A stretch of 64,000 nucleotides of DNA from assembly GCA_965601475.1 (NCBI GenBank), contig OZ271832.1:558001-622000 (forward strand), in the 5' to 3' direction. Below are positions 34,163-42,600 of this stretch, piece by piece. Within the stretch, counting starts at the first letter, position 1, and each line of letters begins with the position of its first letter. The position numbers and the translations under genes are program-made. Source of the stretch: JAWPMT01 sp965601475 (GTDB taxonomy: Bacteria > Bacteroidota > Bacteroidia > Cytophagales > Cyclobacteriaceae). A model generated the notes under the pieces. The model saw only the letters and a program-made list of their open reading frames with translations. It was not told the DNA's origin and ran no database searches.

Positions 34163-34504
34163 GTGCTTAACAAAATCAACTTCAACTTAGGCTGCGTCGT
34201 CTACACCGAAACAACCGATGGCATTCAGGCGACATGGCTTCACGATCGGGAGGGAAGTGTGGAACGAGGAACTGGCATAGGTAAGCGACTTACGCGGTTC
34301 GACCCCAAGAGAAGTTTCGAAGGCCAGTTTGAGATTACCTATTACGATATCGATGGTAATCCATCACCGCAACTCAATTTGACGATTTCATTTGATTCGG
34401 GATATTACCGCCTGACCTGGCGTATCAATGGTGAAATCACAGATCTTGGGATTGGTTTCAAAAGCGACAAAAAACTGCTGGTCAGTTATCGGGAAGCGAT
34501 ATAG
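34163..34504 (+). CDS. Conserved hypothetical protein
   Basis: 113 residues starting with GTG at 34163. Cytoplasmic, mostly beta-strand by pattern: CVVYTETTDGIQATWLHDR, FEGQFEITYYDIDGNPSPQ, ISFDSGYYRLTWRINGE, ITDLGIGFKSDKKLLVSY. It reads like a lipocalin-like barrel of a small Bacteroidota family of unknown function. It converges with the GlxA-type gene, with 17 bases between the stops. It lies at the left edge of an A+T-rich patch. Confidence 0.6.
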   Translation: MLNKINFNLGCVVYTETTDGIQATWLHDREGSVERGTGIGKRLTRFDPKRSFEGQFEITYYDIDGNPSPQLNLTISFDSGYYRLTWRINGEITDLGIGFKSDKKLLVSYREAI

Positions 34505-34521
34505 ATCAGTTGATAGTCATT

Positions 34522-35505
34522 CTACCCTAGAGATATGGAATCAGAATACTTCTTCTTGTATTCTGACGGACTAACACCAACGTATTTTTTAAAGACCTCT
34601 CTGAAAGCTTTAGTATCATTATAACCTGCTGAGAACATTGCCTCGGTAACGCTTTTAACCCCTTTTTCTAATATCTTTTTTGCGGACTCAATTCGAACCC
34701 GTTGAATATACTGCACTATTGAATTTCCTGTTGCTGCTCGAAATCTTCTTTCAATAGTTCTCCGATTCGTGAACTTATTTTTTGCTATTTGATCGACTCC
34801 AATTCTCGCATGATAATTCGCCTCAATAAAATCCTGAACCTCTAATACCAATTGGTCACCATGATTTTTCTGCCCAACGAAGATCGAAAACAAGGACTGA
34901 TCATTTTTATGAACATCAATCATGAAGGCTTTAGCCGTCATTATTGCCACCTCTCTTCCTCCATATTTTTCAATAAGATATATAACCAAATTTGTAAAGG
35001 CATAAGCTCCACCACTCGTGTATATACCACCACTTTCAGTAATGATCTTTTCAGATTCTACAATCAATTTCGGGAACAACCTTTTTAGTTGATCAGATTC
35101 ACCCCAATGTGTGGAACATACTCTGTTGTTCAGTAACCCTGTATCTGCTAACAGGAAAACACCAATACAGTAAGCCGCTATTTCCGATCCTGAATTGTAT
35201 TGATCTACAACCCAATTCATGGTCTCTCTATTCAATTCAATCGCTTTTTCATGATCTTCATGTACAGCTGGTATGATGATCAGGTCGGTCTTTTGAACTT
35301 CTGTGAGTATTTTGCTTGGCATAATCGAATAAAAGCCATGTGAGTCATTTGACGGTTTTTCTTGTCCAACAAATTCTATTTCGAATAATGGCTTCTTATT
35401 CAATTCAGCAAACCGGTCATTTGCCCATTTCAAAATTTGGAAGGTCCCGGCAATATTGACAATACTAAATTGTCCTTTAGGGATTAGAATTGAAATGTAT
35501 TTCAT
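34522..35505 (-). CDS. GlxA-type transcriptional regulator (DJ-1/PfpI plus AraC)
   Basis: 327-residue regulator. Residues about 1-185 are a DJ-1/PfpI-like domain (ILTEVQKTDLIIIPAVHEDH, EIAAYCIGVFLLADTGLL with the usual Cys). The last 100 residues are the AraC helix-turn-helix (GVDQIAKNKFTNRRTIERRF, SVTEAMFSAGYNDTKAFREV). It is divergent from the SnoaL-like gene at 35610, sharing about 100 bases of 5' DNA, so it may regulate the small domain genes that follow. It is A+T-richer than most neighbours. Confidence 0.85.
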   Translation of the reverse strand: MKYISILIPKGQFSIVNIAGTFQILKWANDRFAELNKKPLFEIEFVGQEKPSNDSHGFYSIMPSKILTEVQKTDLIIIPAVHEDHEKAIELNRETMNWVVDQYNSGSEIAAYCIGVFLLADTGLLNNRVCSTHWGESDQLKRLFPKLIVESEKIITESGGIYTSGGAYAFTNLVIYLIEKYGGREVAIMTAKAFMIDVHKNDQSLFSIFVGQKNHGDQLVLEVQDFIEANYHARIGVDQIAKNKFTNRRTIERRFRAATGNSIVQYIQRVRIESAKKILEKGVKSVTEAMFSAGYNDTKAFREVFKKYVGVSPSEYKKKYSDSISLG

Positions 35506-35609
35506 ATATCAAAAGAAAGAAATTTGAATGTCGCAATCAACCCTTAATATAGTTGTATTTACACTTCGTGTTTCTAAAGATCATTGCTGTACTTTGTGTA
35601 AAAATCGAA

Positions 35610-35963
35610 ATGAAGTACTCAAAAAAAGAGATTGCAGAGTCTTTCTCGAACGGAAATTTCGAATTGGTTTTCTCCCATTTATCTGAAAAAATCGAATGGA
35701 ATATTGTTGGTGAAAACAAGTTTACTGGAAAATCAAACGTCATTCGCAACTGCAATCAAACAGCAGAATACTTCAAATCAGTCCAAACAGATTTCATAAC
35801 TGAAGATATTATCGAATCCCAAAATAAGATTGTGATTCGTGGCACTGGAGAATTTACCAGGAACGGTAAGAGGGTAAATTTCATTGCCGCTTGTGATGTT
35901 TATGAGTTCAACGAAAACAACGAATTGGAGAGAATTTCTTCATACTGCATTCCAGAAAAGTGA
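35610..35963 (+). CDS. SnoaL/NTF2-like protein
   Basis: 117 residues with the NTF2-like cone fold: MKYSKKEIAESFSNGNFELV, FSHLSEKIEWNIVGENKFTG, IRGTGEFTRNGKRVNFIAAC, DVYEFNENNELERISSYC. Such proteins are small binding or isomerase-like proteins. ATG 35610 is preferred over ATG 35553 because the latter adds an unlikely Val/Leu-rich piece. It begins a run of three intact and two damaged small genes (SnoaL, VOC, SRPBCC, two DUF1801) on one strand with short gaps. Confidence 0.75.
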   Translation: MKYSKKEIAESFSNGNFELVFSHLSEKIEWNIVGENKFTGKSNVIRNCNQTAEYFKSVQTDFITEDIIESQNKIVIRGTGEFTRNGKRVNFIAACDVYEFNENNELERISSYCIPEK

Positions 35964-35982
35964 TGATCAAGATTAACACAAA

Positions 35983-36426
35983 ATGAAATTTCAAAAAATT
36001 ACTCCGTATTTGTGGTTTGAGAACGAAGCTCAAGAAGCTGCAAACTTCTATTGTTCAATTTTTGAGAATTCTAAGGTCCTCTCTGATGGAGGAATGATTG
36101 TGGAATTCGAACTAGATGGGATGAAATTTATCGCCCTGAATGGGGGACCACAATACAAATTCAATGAAGCTGTTTCTTTCTATGTTTTGTGTGATGATCA
36201 AGCAGAAATAGACAGGCTCTGGACACAGTTGACGAGAAATGGAGGTAGTGAAGGAAGATGCAGTTGGTGCAAAGATAAATTCGGTCTATCCTGGCAAATC
36301 GTACCAAAACGATTCATAGAAATGATGCAGACAGGAACTCCTGATCAAACTAAGAGGGTGATTGACGCAATGATGGGTATGAGTAAGCTAATTATTGATG
36401 ATTTTGAAGTTGCATTTAATGAATAA
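35983..36426 (+). CDS. VOC protein, 3-demethylubiquinone methyltransferase-like (PhnB-like) type
   Basis: 147 residues. The N-terminus FQKITPYLWFENEAQEAANF, then YCSIFENSKVL, MKFIALNGGPQYKFNEAVSF and GRCSWCKDKFGLSWQIVPK are the usual features of the PhnB-like VOC group often mislabelled as a 3-demethylubiquinone methyltransferase. It probably binds a metal and a small ligand. It is 19 bases after the SnoaL gene and 27 before the SRPBCC gene, and is likely co-transcribed with both. Confidence 0.8.
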   Translation: MKFQKITPYLWFENEAQEAANFYCSIFENSKVLSDGGMIVEFELDGMKFIALNGGPQYKFNEAVSFYVLCDDQAEIDRLWTQLTRNGGSEGRCSWCKDKFGLSWQIVPKRFIEMMQTGTPDQTKRVIDAMMGMSKLIIDDFEVAFNE

Positions 36427-36453
36427 AATCTACCGTCAACAAAAACTGAAATC

Positions 36454-36864
36454 ATGATGATAGCAGTCGAAACAACAGTGAAAGCCCCATTATCAAAAGT
36501 GTGGGAGAGTTGGACTAAACCCGAACATATCGTAAACTGGAATTTTGCCTCAAACGAATGGCATTGTCCAACTGCACTTAATGACTTAAAATCAGAAGGA
36601 GAATTTAACTGGAGAATGGAAGCCAAAGATGGTAGTATGGGGTTTGATTTTACAGGAGTTTATGACCAGATAATTGAAAATCAATTAATCACCTATCATC
36701 TGTCAGATGGACGAAAAGTGGAAATAAAATTTACGGAGTTAAATGGTGCAATCAAACTTTCTGAATCTTTTGAGGCGGAAGGGACAAATTCTGATGACAC
36801 GCAAAGAGCGGGCTGGCAAGCTATTCTCGAGAATTTCAAAAGATACACTGAATCTAATCAATAG
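36454..36864 (+). CDS. SRPBCC/AHSA1 family protein
   Basis: 136 residues with the START-like fold: VETTVKAPLSKVWESWTKPE, HIVNWNFASNEWHCPTALND, FNWRMEAKDGSMGFDFTGVY, LSESFEAEGTNSDDTQRAGW. This is the classic AHSA1-type domain. It lies between the VOC gene and a broken DUF1801 gene 8 bases downstream. Another AHSA1-like protein of the window is at 10786, with different sequence. Confidence 0.8.
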   Translation: MMIAVETTVKAPLSKVWESWTKPEHIVNWNFASNEWHCPTALNDLKSEGEFNWRMEAKDGSMGFDFTGVYDQIIENQLITYHLSDGRKVEIKFTELNGAIKLSESFEAEGTNSDDTQRAGWQAILENFKRYTESNQ

Positions 36865-36872
36865 GCTCGAAT

Positions 36873-37278
36873 ATGGATAAACAACGTAAACCACTTTCAA
36901 CAAAGAAGCCACCAATTTCCTCGAATGACCATAAGGTTATTGCAGATTGGATGGCAAATCGAATTATGCCAGGAATTCAGCCAATGATAAAAAAAATTGA
37001 TAGCCTAATTCATGATTTAATCCCTGATCTACCAATACGCTATCAAATGGGGAAATGCATATTATGGAACAAAAGAATTAGGGTGGCTGATTGAGGTGGC
37101 AGCTTATGATGTCTCAGCTAATATCGTTTTCCTAGGTGGTGCGGCTTTTGACCCTCAACCACCTTTGGGAACAGGAGAGGAAACGAGATACATTAAGTTA
37201 AAGACAATCGATGAATTAAATGACCAGCTTGTCACTGATTGTATCAAGCAAGCAGGACAAAAAACTGGCTGGAAATAA
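36873..37278 (+). pseudogene. DUF1801 gene broken by a one-base frameshift
   Basis: The first half (ATG 36873, frame to 37094) and the second half (frame to 37278) are the two parts of one DUF1801 protein. At 37034-37035 an extra A in CCAATACGC shifts the frame. Deleting one A gives LPYAIKWGNAYYGTKELGW, continuing LIEVAAYDVSANIVFLGG, as expected for the family. The protein would be about 134 residues. It may be a true mutation or a sequencing error. An immediate second, shorter DUF1801 copy follows. Confidence 0.75.
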
Positions 37279-37289
37279 TTGACTGGAGC

Positions 37290-37445
37290 ATGAATCAATT
37301 CGAAGCCGTAGAAAGCTACATTCAAAGCTTTGATGGCAATGCAAAAGAGTATCTTGAACAACTTCGATCAATCATTCACAAAGCGATTCCAAAGACCGAT
37401 GAACTCATTAACTATAATGTAGCTGAAAAACCGATACTTCAGTAG
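37290..37445 (+). pseudogene. Truncated second DUF1801 copy
   Basis: From ATG 37290 the frame gives FEAVESYIQSFDGNAKEYLE and LRSIIHKAIPKTDELINYNV, the N-terminal third of a DUF1801 domain, then stops at TAG 37443. The rest of the domain is missing and no other frame restores it. The next gene, a DinB-like protein, starts 70 bases later with ordinary composition, so the right edge of the A+T-rich patch cuts this gene. Confidence 0.65.
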
Positions 37446-37514
37446 ATATTTAAAAGAGTTCAGAGGCACGTGCCATATCTGGACGGGAAAAATTACTTTT
37501 CAAACACAAGAAAA

Positions 37515-37997
37515 ATGGAATTAGCCACTTTGCTGGTAGAACGATTGAAGGAGGTCCTCACCGAGGGCAAATGGGTGATTGGCACAAATTTCAAAGAACA
37601 GATTTGGGACTTAGATTGGAAAGAAGCGACACACAAAGTCGATTCCCTGAATAGCATCGCAGACCTCACATTTCATGTCAGCTACTATATTGCCGGTGTA
37701 GCCAATGTACTGGAAGGTGGTACACTTGATATTCGGGATAGATACAGTTTTGACTACCCTCCTATTACGTCTGAGAAAGACTGGAGGGAATTGGTGAACA
37801 AATTCTGCTCGGATTCCGAGCGGTTTACGGGACTGGTGGAAAACCTTACAGCAGAAAAACTGAATGAAACCTTTGTCGACGAGCAATATGGGAACTATCT
37901 CAGGAATATCGATGCGATAATTGAGCATTGCTACTACCACTTCGGGCAAGTCGTGATCCTAAAGAAAATGATCAGGAAGGCTACTAACAAAATTTGA
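37515..37997 (+). CDS. DinB/DUF1572-like four-helix protein
   Basis: 160 residues, alpha-helical, with the metal-binding histidines of the DinB/YfiT fold: one in IADLTFHVSYYIAGVANVL and the C-terminal pair in AIIEHCYYHFGQVVILKKM. The DUF1572 group has this layout. It is probably a thiol-dependent transferase or a metal-binding protein. ATG 37515 is taken; the frame extends upstream to 37470 but without conservation. It marks the return to normal base composition after the A+T-rich patch. Confidence 0.75.
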   Translation: MELATLLVERLKEVLTEGKWVIGTNFKEQIWDLDWKEATHKVDSLNSIADLTFHVSYYIAGVANVLEGGTLDIRDRYSFDYPPITSEKDWRELVNKFCSDSERFTGLVENLTAEKLNETFVDEQYGNYLRNIDAIIEHCYYHFGQVVILKKMIRKATNKI

Positions 37998-38090
37998 GCA
38001 TACCGCGAAAAGATCCAATTTGTATCGACGACGACAGAAATGCTGGAATGAATATCTGAATATGCAATGCTGATCATCTTGCCATAAGAT

Positions 38091-38102
38091 TGTACATGTA
38101 CA
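38091..38102 (+). promoter_or_regulatory. Palindrome before the xylanase gene
   Basis: TGTACATGTACA is a perfect 12-base palindrome 34 bases before ATG 38137. It may be an operator for the GH10 gene. No second copy was seen nearby. Confidence 0.35.
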
Positions 38103-38136
38103 GGCGTTTCTTCAACAAGAAAAACAGGCAATTACC

Positions 38137-39261
38137 ATGAACACAGGGAGGGCAATCCTATGCATGTCAGTATTTTTTATCTGCGCCTGCAGCCAGGATG
38201 ATGGAACGCCGATTTCACCTGAAAGGACAGCAGACGAAATACGGCTTAAGGATGTGGCTGGTGAGGTCTGGATGGGTATGACCTATGACTATAGCTCCGA
38301 TGATACCAATCGAGAGATCTTTGAAAGGGAGGCAAATGCTGGCCAGGTAGGCTGGTATCCCGCATGGGGCGGGTGGACAGATGCCTTCACCTACGACTTT
38401 TCCGAACTGAATACCGAAGTCAATTATGTCCATGACCAGGGGCTTCCCATCATGATGCATATGCTTTTCGGCGCCGACCTTTATTTACCGGAATGGTTCA
38501 AAAATGGCACCTGGACAAATGATGAAATGGATGCGATGATGCAAAGCCTCATTGAGAATATCATGCAATCGAACGAAAACAGCTCCAAGGTTGACGTCTG
38601 GAATGTCATCAATGAAGCGATCGGCTGGGACGGAGATACCTGGGAGCATACCACCTGGCTACAATTGGGCTTTGAGGACGATGCATCCGGACTCTCAGGG
38701 GTAGACAAAGTATTTGATTCCATTCCGGCGTATATAGGCAAAGTCTTCGAATATGCACGTTTGCATACCGATAGCGAGCTCGAATTGAGGGACTATCTCA
38801 ATGATGGCATCGAAAGCCGATGGGACAATAGCGAACTAAGAACCAAAGCCTTTTTTCAACTCACCATGCATCTGGTGAACAGTGGCGTACCAATTGACGC
38901 TGTCGGATTTCAAGGTCATATCAACATTGACGTACCCGCTACATTCAGTGGACTTACGCAAACCATTCAAAAGTACAAAGCGCTGGGCCTCAAAGTATAC
39001 ATCACCGAACTTGATGCTGAACAAAACGACGGCAGCAGGGACTGGAACGCCTCCATCTCGCAAGCGCAGGCAGACTACTACTATGATTATGTTTCAGCTG
39101 CCCTGGAAGGTGGCGCCGATGGCATTTTCACCTGGGGCATAAGAGATGACCAAGACCCTTGGTGGAGGTTTGGGGAGCACCCGCTGTTGTTTGACGCAGA
39201 TGGCAATTCGAAAGACGCGTATTTTGCCGTGAGACAGGCCTTTATTGATTTCCGGAATTGA
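38137..39261 (+). CDS. GH10 endo-1,4-beta-xylanase-like lipoprotein
   Basis: 374 residues. A lipobox (FFICAC, Cys18) anchors the enzyme to the outer envelope, and a Pro/Thr linker follows. The GH10 barrel has the acid/base Glu160 in WNVINEA, the nucleophile Glu291 in YITELDA and the conserved GFQGH before it. Many loop residues are shorter than in classic xylanases (total barrel about 330 residues), so it may act on a small xylan or another substrate. It is not in a polysaccharide-utilisation locus: no SusC/SusD genes lie near it. An AraC gene starts 224 bases later on the same strand. Confidence 0.85.
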   Translation: MNTGRAILCMSVFFICACSQDDGTPISPERTADEIRLKDVAGEVWMGMTYDYSSDDTNREIFEREANAGQVGWYPAWGGWTDAFTYDFSELNTEVNYVHDQGLPIMMHMLFGADLYLPEWFKNGTWTNDEMDAMMQSLIENIMQSNENSSKVDVWNVINEAIGWDGDTWEHTTWLQLGFEDDASGLSGVDKVFDSIPAYIGKVFEYARLHTDSELELRDYLNDGIESRWDNSELRTKAFFQLTMHLVNSGVPIDAVGFQGHINIDVPATFSGLTQTIQKYKALGLKVYITELDAEQNDGSRDWNASISQAQADYYYDYVSAALEGGADGIFTWGIRDDQDPWWRFGEHPLLFDADGNSKDAYFAVRQAFIDFRN

Positions 39262-39485
39262 GGAAGCTATGAATTTTACTCGAAAGGGAGTCTGAGAACT
39301 TAGGATCTGCCAAGTAAGGCACCAAAAGCGCCCGACCAACCTGTTGTGCATGGGTGATGAATTCCCGATCAATCCACCATTGGGCTTCGCCGACAGAACC
39401 TTTACCTTAGCATTGAAAATCCGATTTACCGTGATTTCTTGACTCACGCATTTTTTAACCTTGAACACCATACAAGAGCGACTAC

Positions 39486-40427
39486 ATGTACCTTGAGGAA
39501 TTTCCAGATATTGAGTGGCTCAGAAAGAATGCTTCCACGGGCTTTGTCGCAGGGAAAGACTATCGCGGAAACCAACTAACCTCGGAAGGTTGGCCCACTG
39601 TGATCCTCAAGGTCCAAAGCCCTTCAACCGAACGAAACAACATCAAAGGGCCCTTCAGTCTATTCTTCAACCTCGAAGGCAAGTCGATGGTGGGTTTGAA
39701 TAAAAAATGGTATCGGGTCTCTGATAGCTATTATTGCCTATCCAATGAGGGCGAACCATTTGACCTGCATATTCCGGCAGGGCAAAAGACCCTGACCTCC
39801 AATATTCACTTTGGTAACTCACTGTACTCAGACGTAGTTGGAAGCCTCTCTCAATCTACAGACTGGTCGCTGGACAATGCTGACAGTGTCCAAGATCAGG
39901 TATTTGAAGTCTTGCCCCGAACGGAGTTCATGTCCGATGAATTGCGATCAAAACTTGGCCAACTTCATCACTACCAACATGTCTGCGCCGGCCAATATTC
40001 GTTGGACCGGGAGTACGAAATGTCCACCGCCATTCTTGAGCACTTAATGCTCAGTACGCAAAAGAACCTGAAGAGAATCGCCAATGTGCGTGCACAAAAG
40101 AAAGCCACCAGGATGGAACTCTTCAAAAGGGTAAACCTGGCTGTGGACTACATGCACTGCATCGCACCGACCAAGCTGGACCTTGAAAATATCTCAAGAC
40201 ATTGTGGTCTGTCCAAATTCCACTTTATCAGGGTTTTCAAAGACATTTATGGTCAATCTCCCTCAAACTACCTCGACCGGATCAAAGCTGAAATGGCATA
40301 CAGATTAATCGAGAACTCGCAAGCAGATCTCAGTAGCATTGCTCTGGAACTTGGCTTTTCTGAGCTTTCCGCATTTACCAGGTTCTTCAAGAGAATGACC
40401 GGAAAGCCACCCTCTGCCATCAGGTGA
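39486..40427 (+). CDS. AraC family transcriptional regulator
   Basis: 313 residues. The N-terminal 200 residues are an unrecognised sensory part (RNASTGFVAGKDYRGNQLTS). The C-terminal part carries the double helix-turn-helix: LENISRHCGLSKFHFIRVFK and SSIALELGFSELSAFTRFFK, ending KPPSAIR. A linker MELFKRVNLAVDYM is similar to that of the AraC protein at 615. It lies between the GH10 xylanase and a membrane protein; either could be its target. Confidence 0.85.
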   Translation: MYLEEFPDIEWLRKNASTGFVAGKDYRGNQLTSEGWPTVILKVQSPSTERNNIKGPFSLFFNLEGKSMVGLNKKWYRVSDSYYCLSNEGEPFDLHIPAGQKTLTSNIHFGNSLYSDVVGSLSQSTDWSLDNADSVQDQVFEVLPRTEFMSDELRSKLGQLHHYQHVCAGQYSLDREYEMSTAILEHLMLSTQKNLKRIANVRAQKKATRMELFKRVNLAVDYMHCIAPTKLDLENISRHCGLSKFHFIRVFKDIYGQSPSNYLDRIKAEMAYRLIENSQADLSSIALELGFSELSAFTRFFKRMTGKPPSAIR

Positions 40428-40503
40428 GCGGAATTCGCAATTTGGGTCAAATACAATAGCGTGAATAGCGCTGAGATTTGCGCAATACAAACATTTAGAA
40501 TTC

Positions 40504-41178
40504 ATGGTCGAAGTAAGCTTTTACCTATTATCGTTTGTCGCGACAGCAATGCTATTATTGCTCTTTCGCGGCTATCCCCCTGGCAAAGTCGTCATATGGC
40601 TTTCGTTTGGCATGGCCATGTGGCTAATGTACCTGTTGGCGTTGGATCAGTTGGGCGCTTTGAGAAGTTTCGACATGCCTCCACGAATACCACTGCTTGT
40701 GGTATTTCCGGCCATCACGATTATCCTCATAGCAGTCAACAGGAAATTCATGCGGCAGGCCCTGGAAAATACGCCACTTTACCTACCCATTGCCCTTCAA
40801 TCCTTCAGGATCCTTGTGGAGCTATTGATTTACGCAACTTATCAGCAAGGGACCTTTCCACAGCGAGCCACTTTCGAAGGGTTGAATTTTGATATTCTCG
40901 TTGGGATATCAGCGATTTTGGCCAGTGTAGCCATCGCCAGGAATCTCCTCAAGCGCCAGGGTATCCTCATATGGAATATTGCCTCCATGTCCATCTTGTC
41001 GCTCACGGTCTATTCGTTCATCTCCACTTACTATTTCACTGACTTCGGCACTTCAGCTATTGGATTTGATTTCGTGCAATTTCCCTATTTGCTACTGGCT
41101 TCCGTACTGCTCCCAATCGCGATTTTTTTGCATGTGTTCTCATTGAGGCAAATATTGATTTCCTCAAAAGCTCGGTGA
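40504..41178 (+). CDS. Polytopic membrane protein of unknown family
   Basis: 224 residues with about seven hydrophobic segments, such as LLSFVATAMLLLLFRGYPPG, VVIWLSFGMAMWLMYLLALD, IPLLVVFPAITIILIAVNRK and PYLLLASVLLPIAIFLHVFS. I do not recognise a known family or catalytic motif. It follows the AraC gene after 76 bases and precedes the ICMT-like gene by 152 bases. It could be a transporter or an enzyme in the membrane. Confidence 0.6.
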   Translation: MVEVSFYLLSFVATAMLLLLFRGYPPGKVVIWLSFGMAMWLMYLLALDQLGALRSFDMPPRIPLLVVFPAITIILIAVNRKFMRQALENTPLYLPIALQSFRILVELLIYATYQQGTFPQRATFEGLNFDILVGISAILASVAIARNLLKRQGILIWNIASMSILSLTVYSFISTYYFTDFGTSAIGFDFVQFPYLLLASVLLPIAIFLHVFSLRQILISSKAR

Positions 41179-41330
41179 AGCACACAAACTGGTCATGTTC
41201 CAGGTGAAACGAATCATACTTTCACTAACTTTAGATACATGGTCTAAGACATCCTTGGCGCAGCATCTCCTTCGCTCCCCTGGATGAATATCAAGGCCTT
41301 AAATAGAGCACAGCGCAGACTACCAGGAAT

Positions 41331-41981
41331 ATGGCATTCAAAGACGGCAATGCTCCTTCATCGGGTCCCAAATCAGCTTTGGCTGGAGGAACTCTTGTCG
41401 GTGCGATTCTTGCCCTTGGATTGGCGAAATCATATGTACAAGTGGATGTATTCCATGGCGTTTTGCTCATCGCGTGTACATTGATATTCTACATTCGATT
41501 GCTCATTTCCCTCTTCATCTACATCAAAAGAAGGGTCAGCTGGTTCGAAGGCGTTTTGGTAGGTGGCCTTTATGGACTCGTGATTGCCATGTTTTCCAAG
41601 TGGGGGACACAACCCAATACGATCAGTCTCTTTTGGGACCTTGCAGGCATGGCACTTTTCGCGGTAGGTTCATGGATCAATTCGCTTTCTGACCATCAGC
41701 GTCATGTCTGGAAGAAGCAGGCCAAAAATCAGGGACACCTTTATACTTCAGGGCTTTTTCGCCATTCCATGCACATCAACTATTTCGGAGACAGTGTGAT
41801 GTTTACAGGATTTGCAGTCGTTACCCAAACCCCCATGAGCTTCGTTCCCGTAGTGGCCATTGTGCTCAATTTGATTTTCCTCCAGATACCCCAACTTGAT
41901 CAACACCTCAAACAGAAATACGGCGAGGAATTTGAGGAGTATGCGAGCAAAACAAAAAAGTTCATTCCCTATGTCTTCTAA
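41331..41981 (+). CDS. Membrane methyltransferase/reductase-like protein (ICMT/DUF1295 type)
   Basis: 216 residues with five or six membrane helices. The C-terminal part, TSGLFRHSMHINYFGDSVMF, then FLQIPQLDQHLKQKYGEEF and EEYASKTKKFIPYVF, is the SAM or NADPH binding end of isoprenylcysteine methyltransferase / steroid 5-alpha-reductase (DUF1295) proteins; the R-H-x-x-x-x-Y-F-G signature is complete. It could methylate a lipid or reduce a double bond. Confidence 0.75.
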   Translation: MAFKDGNAPSSGPKSALAGGTLVGAILALGLAKSYVQVDVFHGVLLIACTLIFYIRLLISLFIYIKRRVSWFEGVLVGGLYGLVIAMFSKWGTQPNTISLFWDLAGMALFAVGSWINSLSDHQRHVWKKQAKNQGHLYTSGLFRHSMHINYFGDSVMFTGFAVVTQTPMSFVPVVAIVLNLIFLQIPQLDQHLKQKYGEEFEEYASKTKKFIPYVF

Positions 41982-42071
41982 GCCTTGCTCCGATGCGTCC
42001 GCATTCTAAATCAGTATTCGTAGCAAGAACTCTACAAAGAAAGCTTATCTTGGGATATAACATTTGAAGCA

Positions 42072-42488
42072 ATGGAAGTATTCTTCTACGGCCTGTTTAT
42101 GGATCGTGCCATTCTCGCAAAAAATGGTGTCGAACCCTCAAATCCCAGAAGAGGTTACCTGAAAGACTATGGCTTGAAGATTGGGAATCGGGCTTCATTG
42201 ATCCCTATGGAGAAGGAAAAGGCCTACGGAATTGTAATGACCGTCGACGAAAAGGATCTTCAAAGACTGTATGCGGAAGCCAGCGTGGCAGATTATGTTC
42301 CTGAAGAAGTCCAGGTATTCACAGATGCTGATGAAATCGTAGCAGCGACCTGTTACAATTTGCCCGCTGAATCGCTATCGGGAACCAACGAGACCTACGC
42401 AAAATCTCTATACCAATTGGCTGAGGAGTTGGGTTTCCCCTCGGATTATTTGGTAAAAATCAAGAAGATGACAATGCCCCCTTCCTAA
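42072..42488 (+). CDS. Gamma-glutamylcyclotransferase-like protein
   Basis: 138 residues with the GGCT-like fold: FFYGLFMDRAILAKNG at the N-terminus (YGLF for YGSN/YGTL), a KAYGIVMTVDEKDLQRLYAE region and a candidate catalytic Glu69. The YGxx motif is unusual, so activity on gamma-glutamyl amines is uncertain. A second GGCT-like protein with the usual YGSN motif is at 49739. Confidence 0.65.
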   Translation: MEVFFYGLFMDRAILAKNGVEPSNPRRGYLKDYGLKIGNRASLIPMEKEKAYGIVMTVDEKDLQRLYAEASVADYVPEEVQVFTDADEIVAATCYNLPAESLSGTNETYAKSLYQLAEELGFPSDYLVKIKKMTMPPS

Positions 42489-42552
42489 CGACTGGATCGA
42501 TCTCGCTCGGTTTCAGCGAAATGTATTGACACTTCCCCGATATGAATACACG

Positions 42553-42579
42553 TTGACCTTCGCGCTATTCCTACCTTTA
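42553..42579 (+). promoter_or_regulatory. Candidate promoter of the AraC gene at 42601
   Basis: TTG (42553-42555), 16 bases, then TACCTTTA (42572-42579), a near match to TAnnTTTG, ending 21 bases before ATG 42601. The spacing is short, so confidence is low. Confidence 0.3.
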
Positions 42580-42600
42580 TCATCATAATCGGTCCTCTAC

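Noticed and set aside
38137..40427. Polysaccharide-utilisation locus around the GH10 gene
   Set aside because: No SusC/SusD, no other glycosidase and no hybrid two-component sensor are near; only an AraC gene follows.
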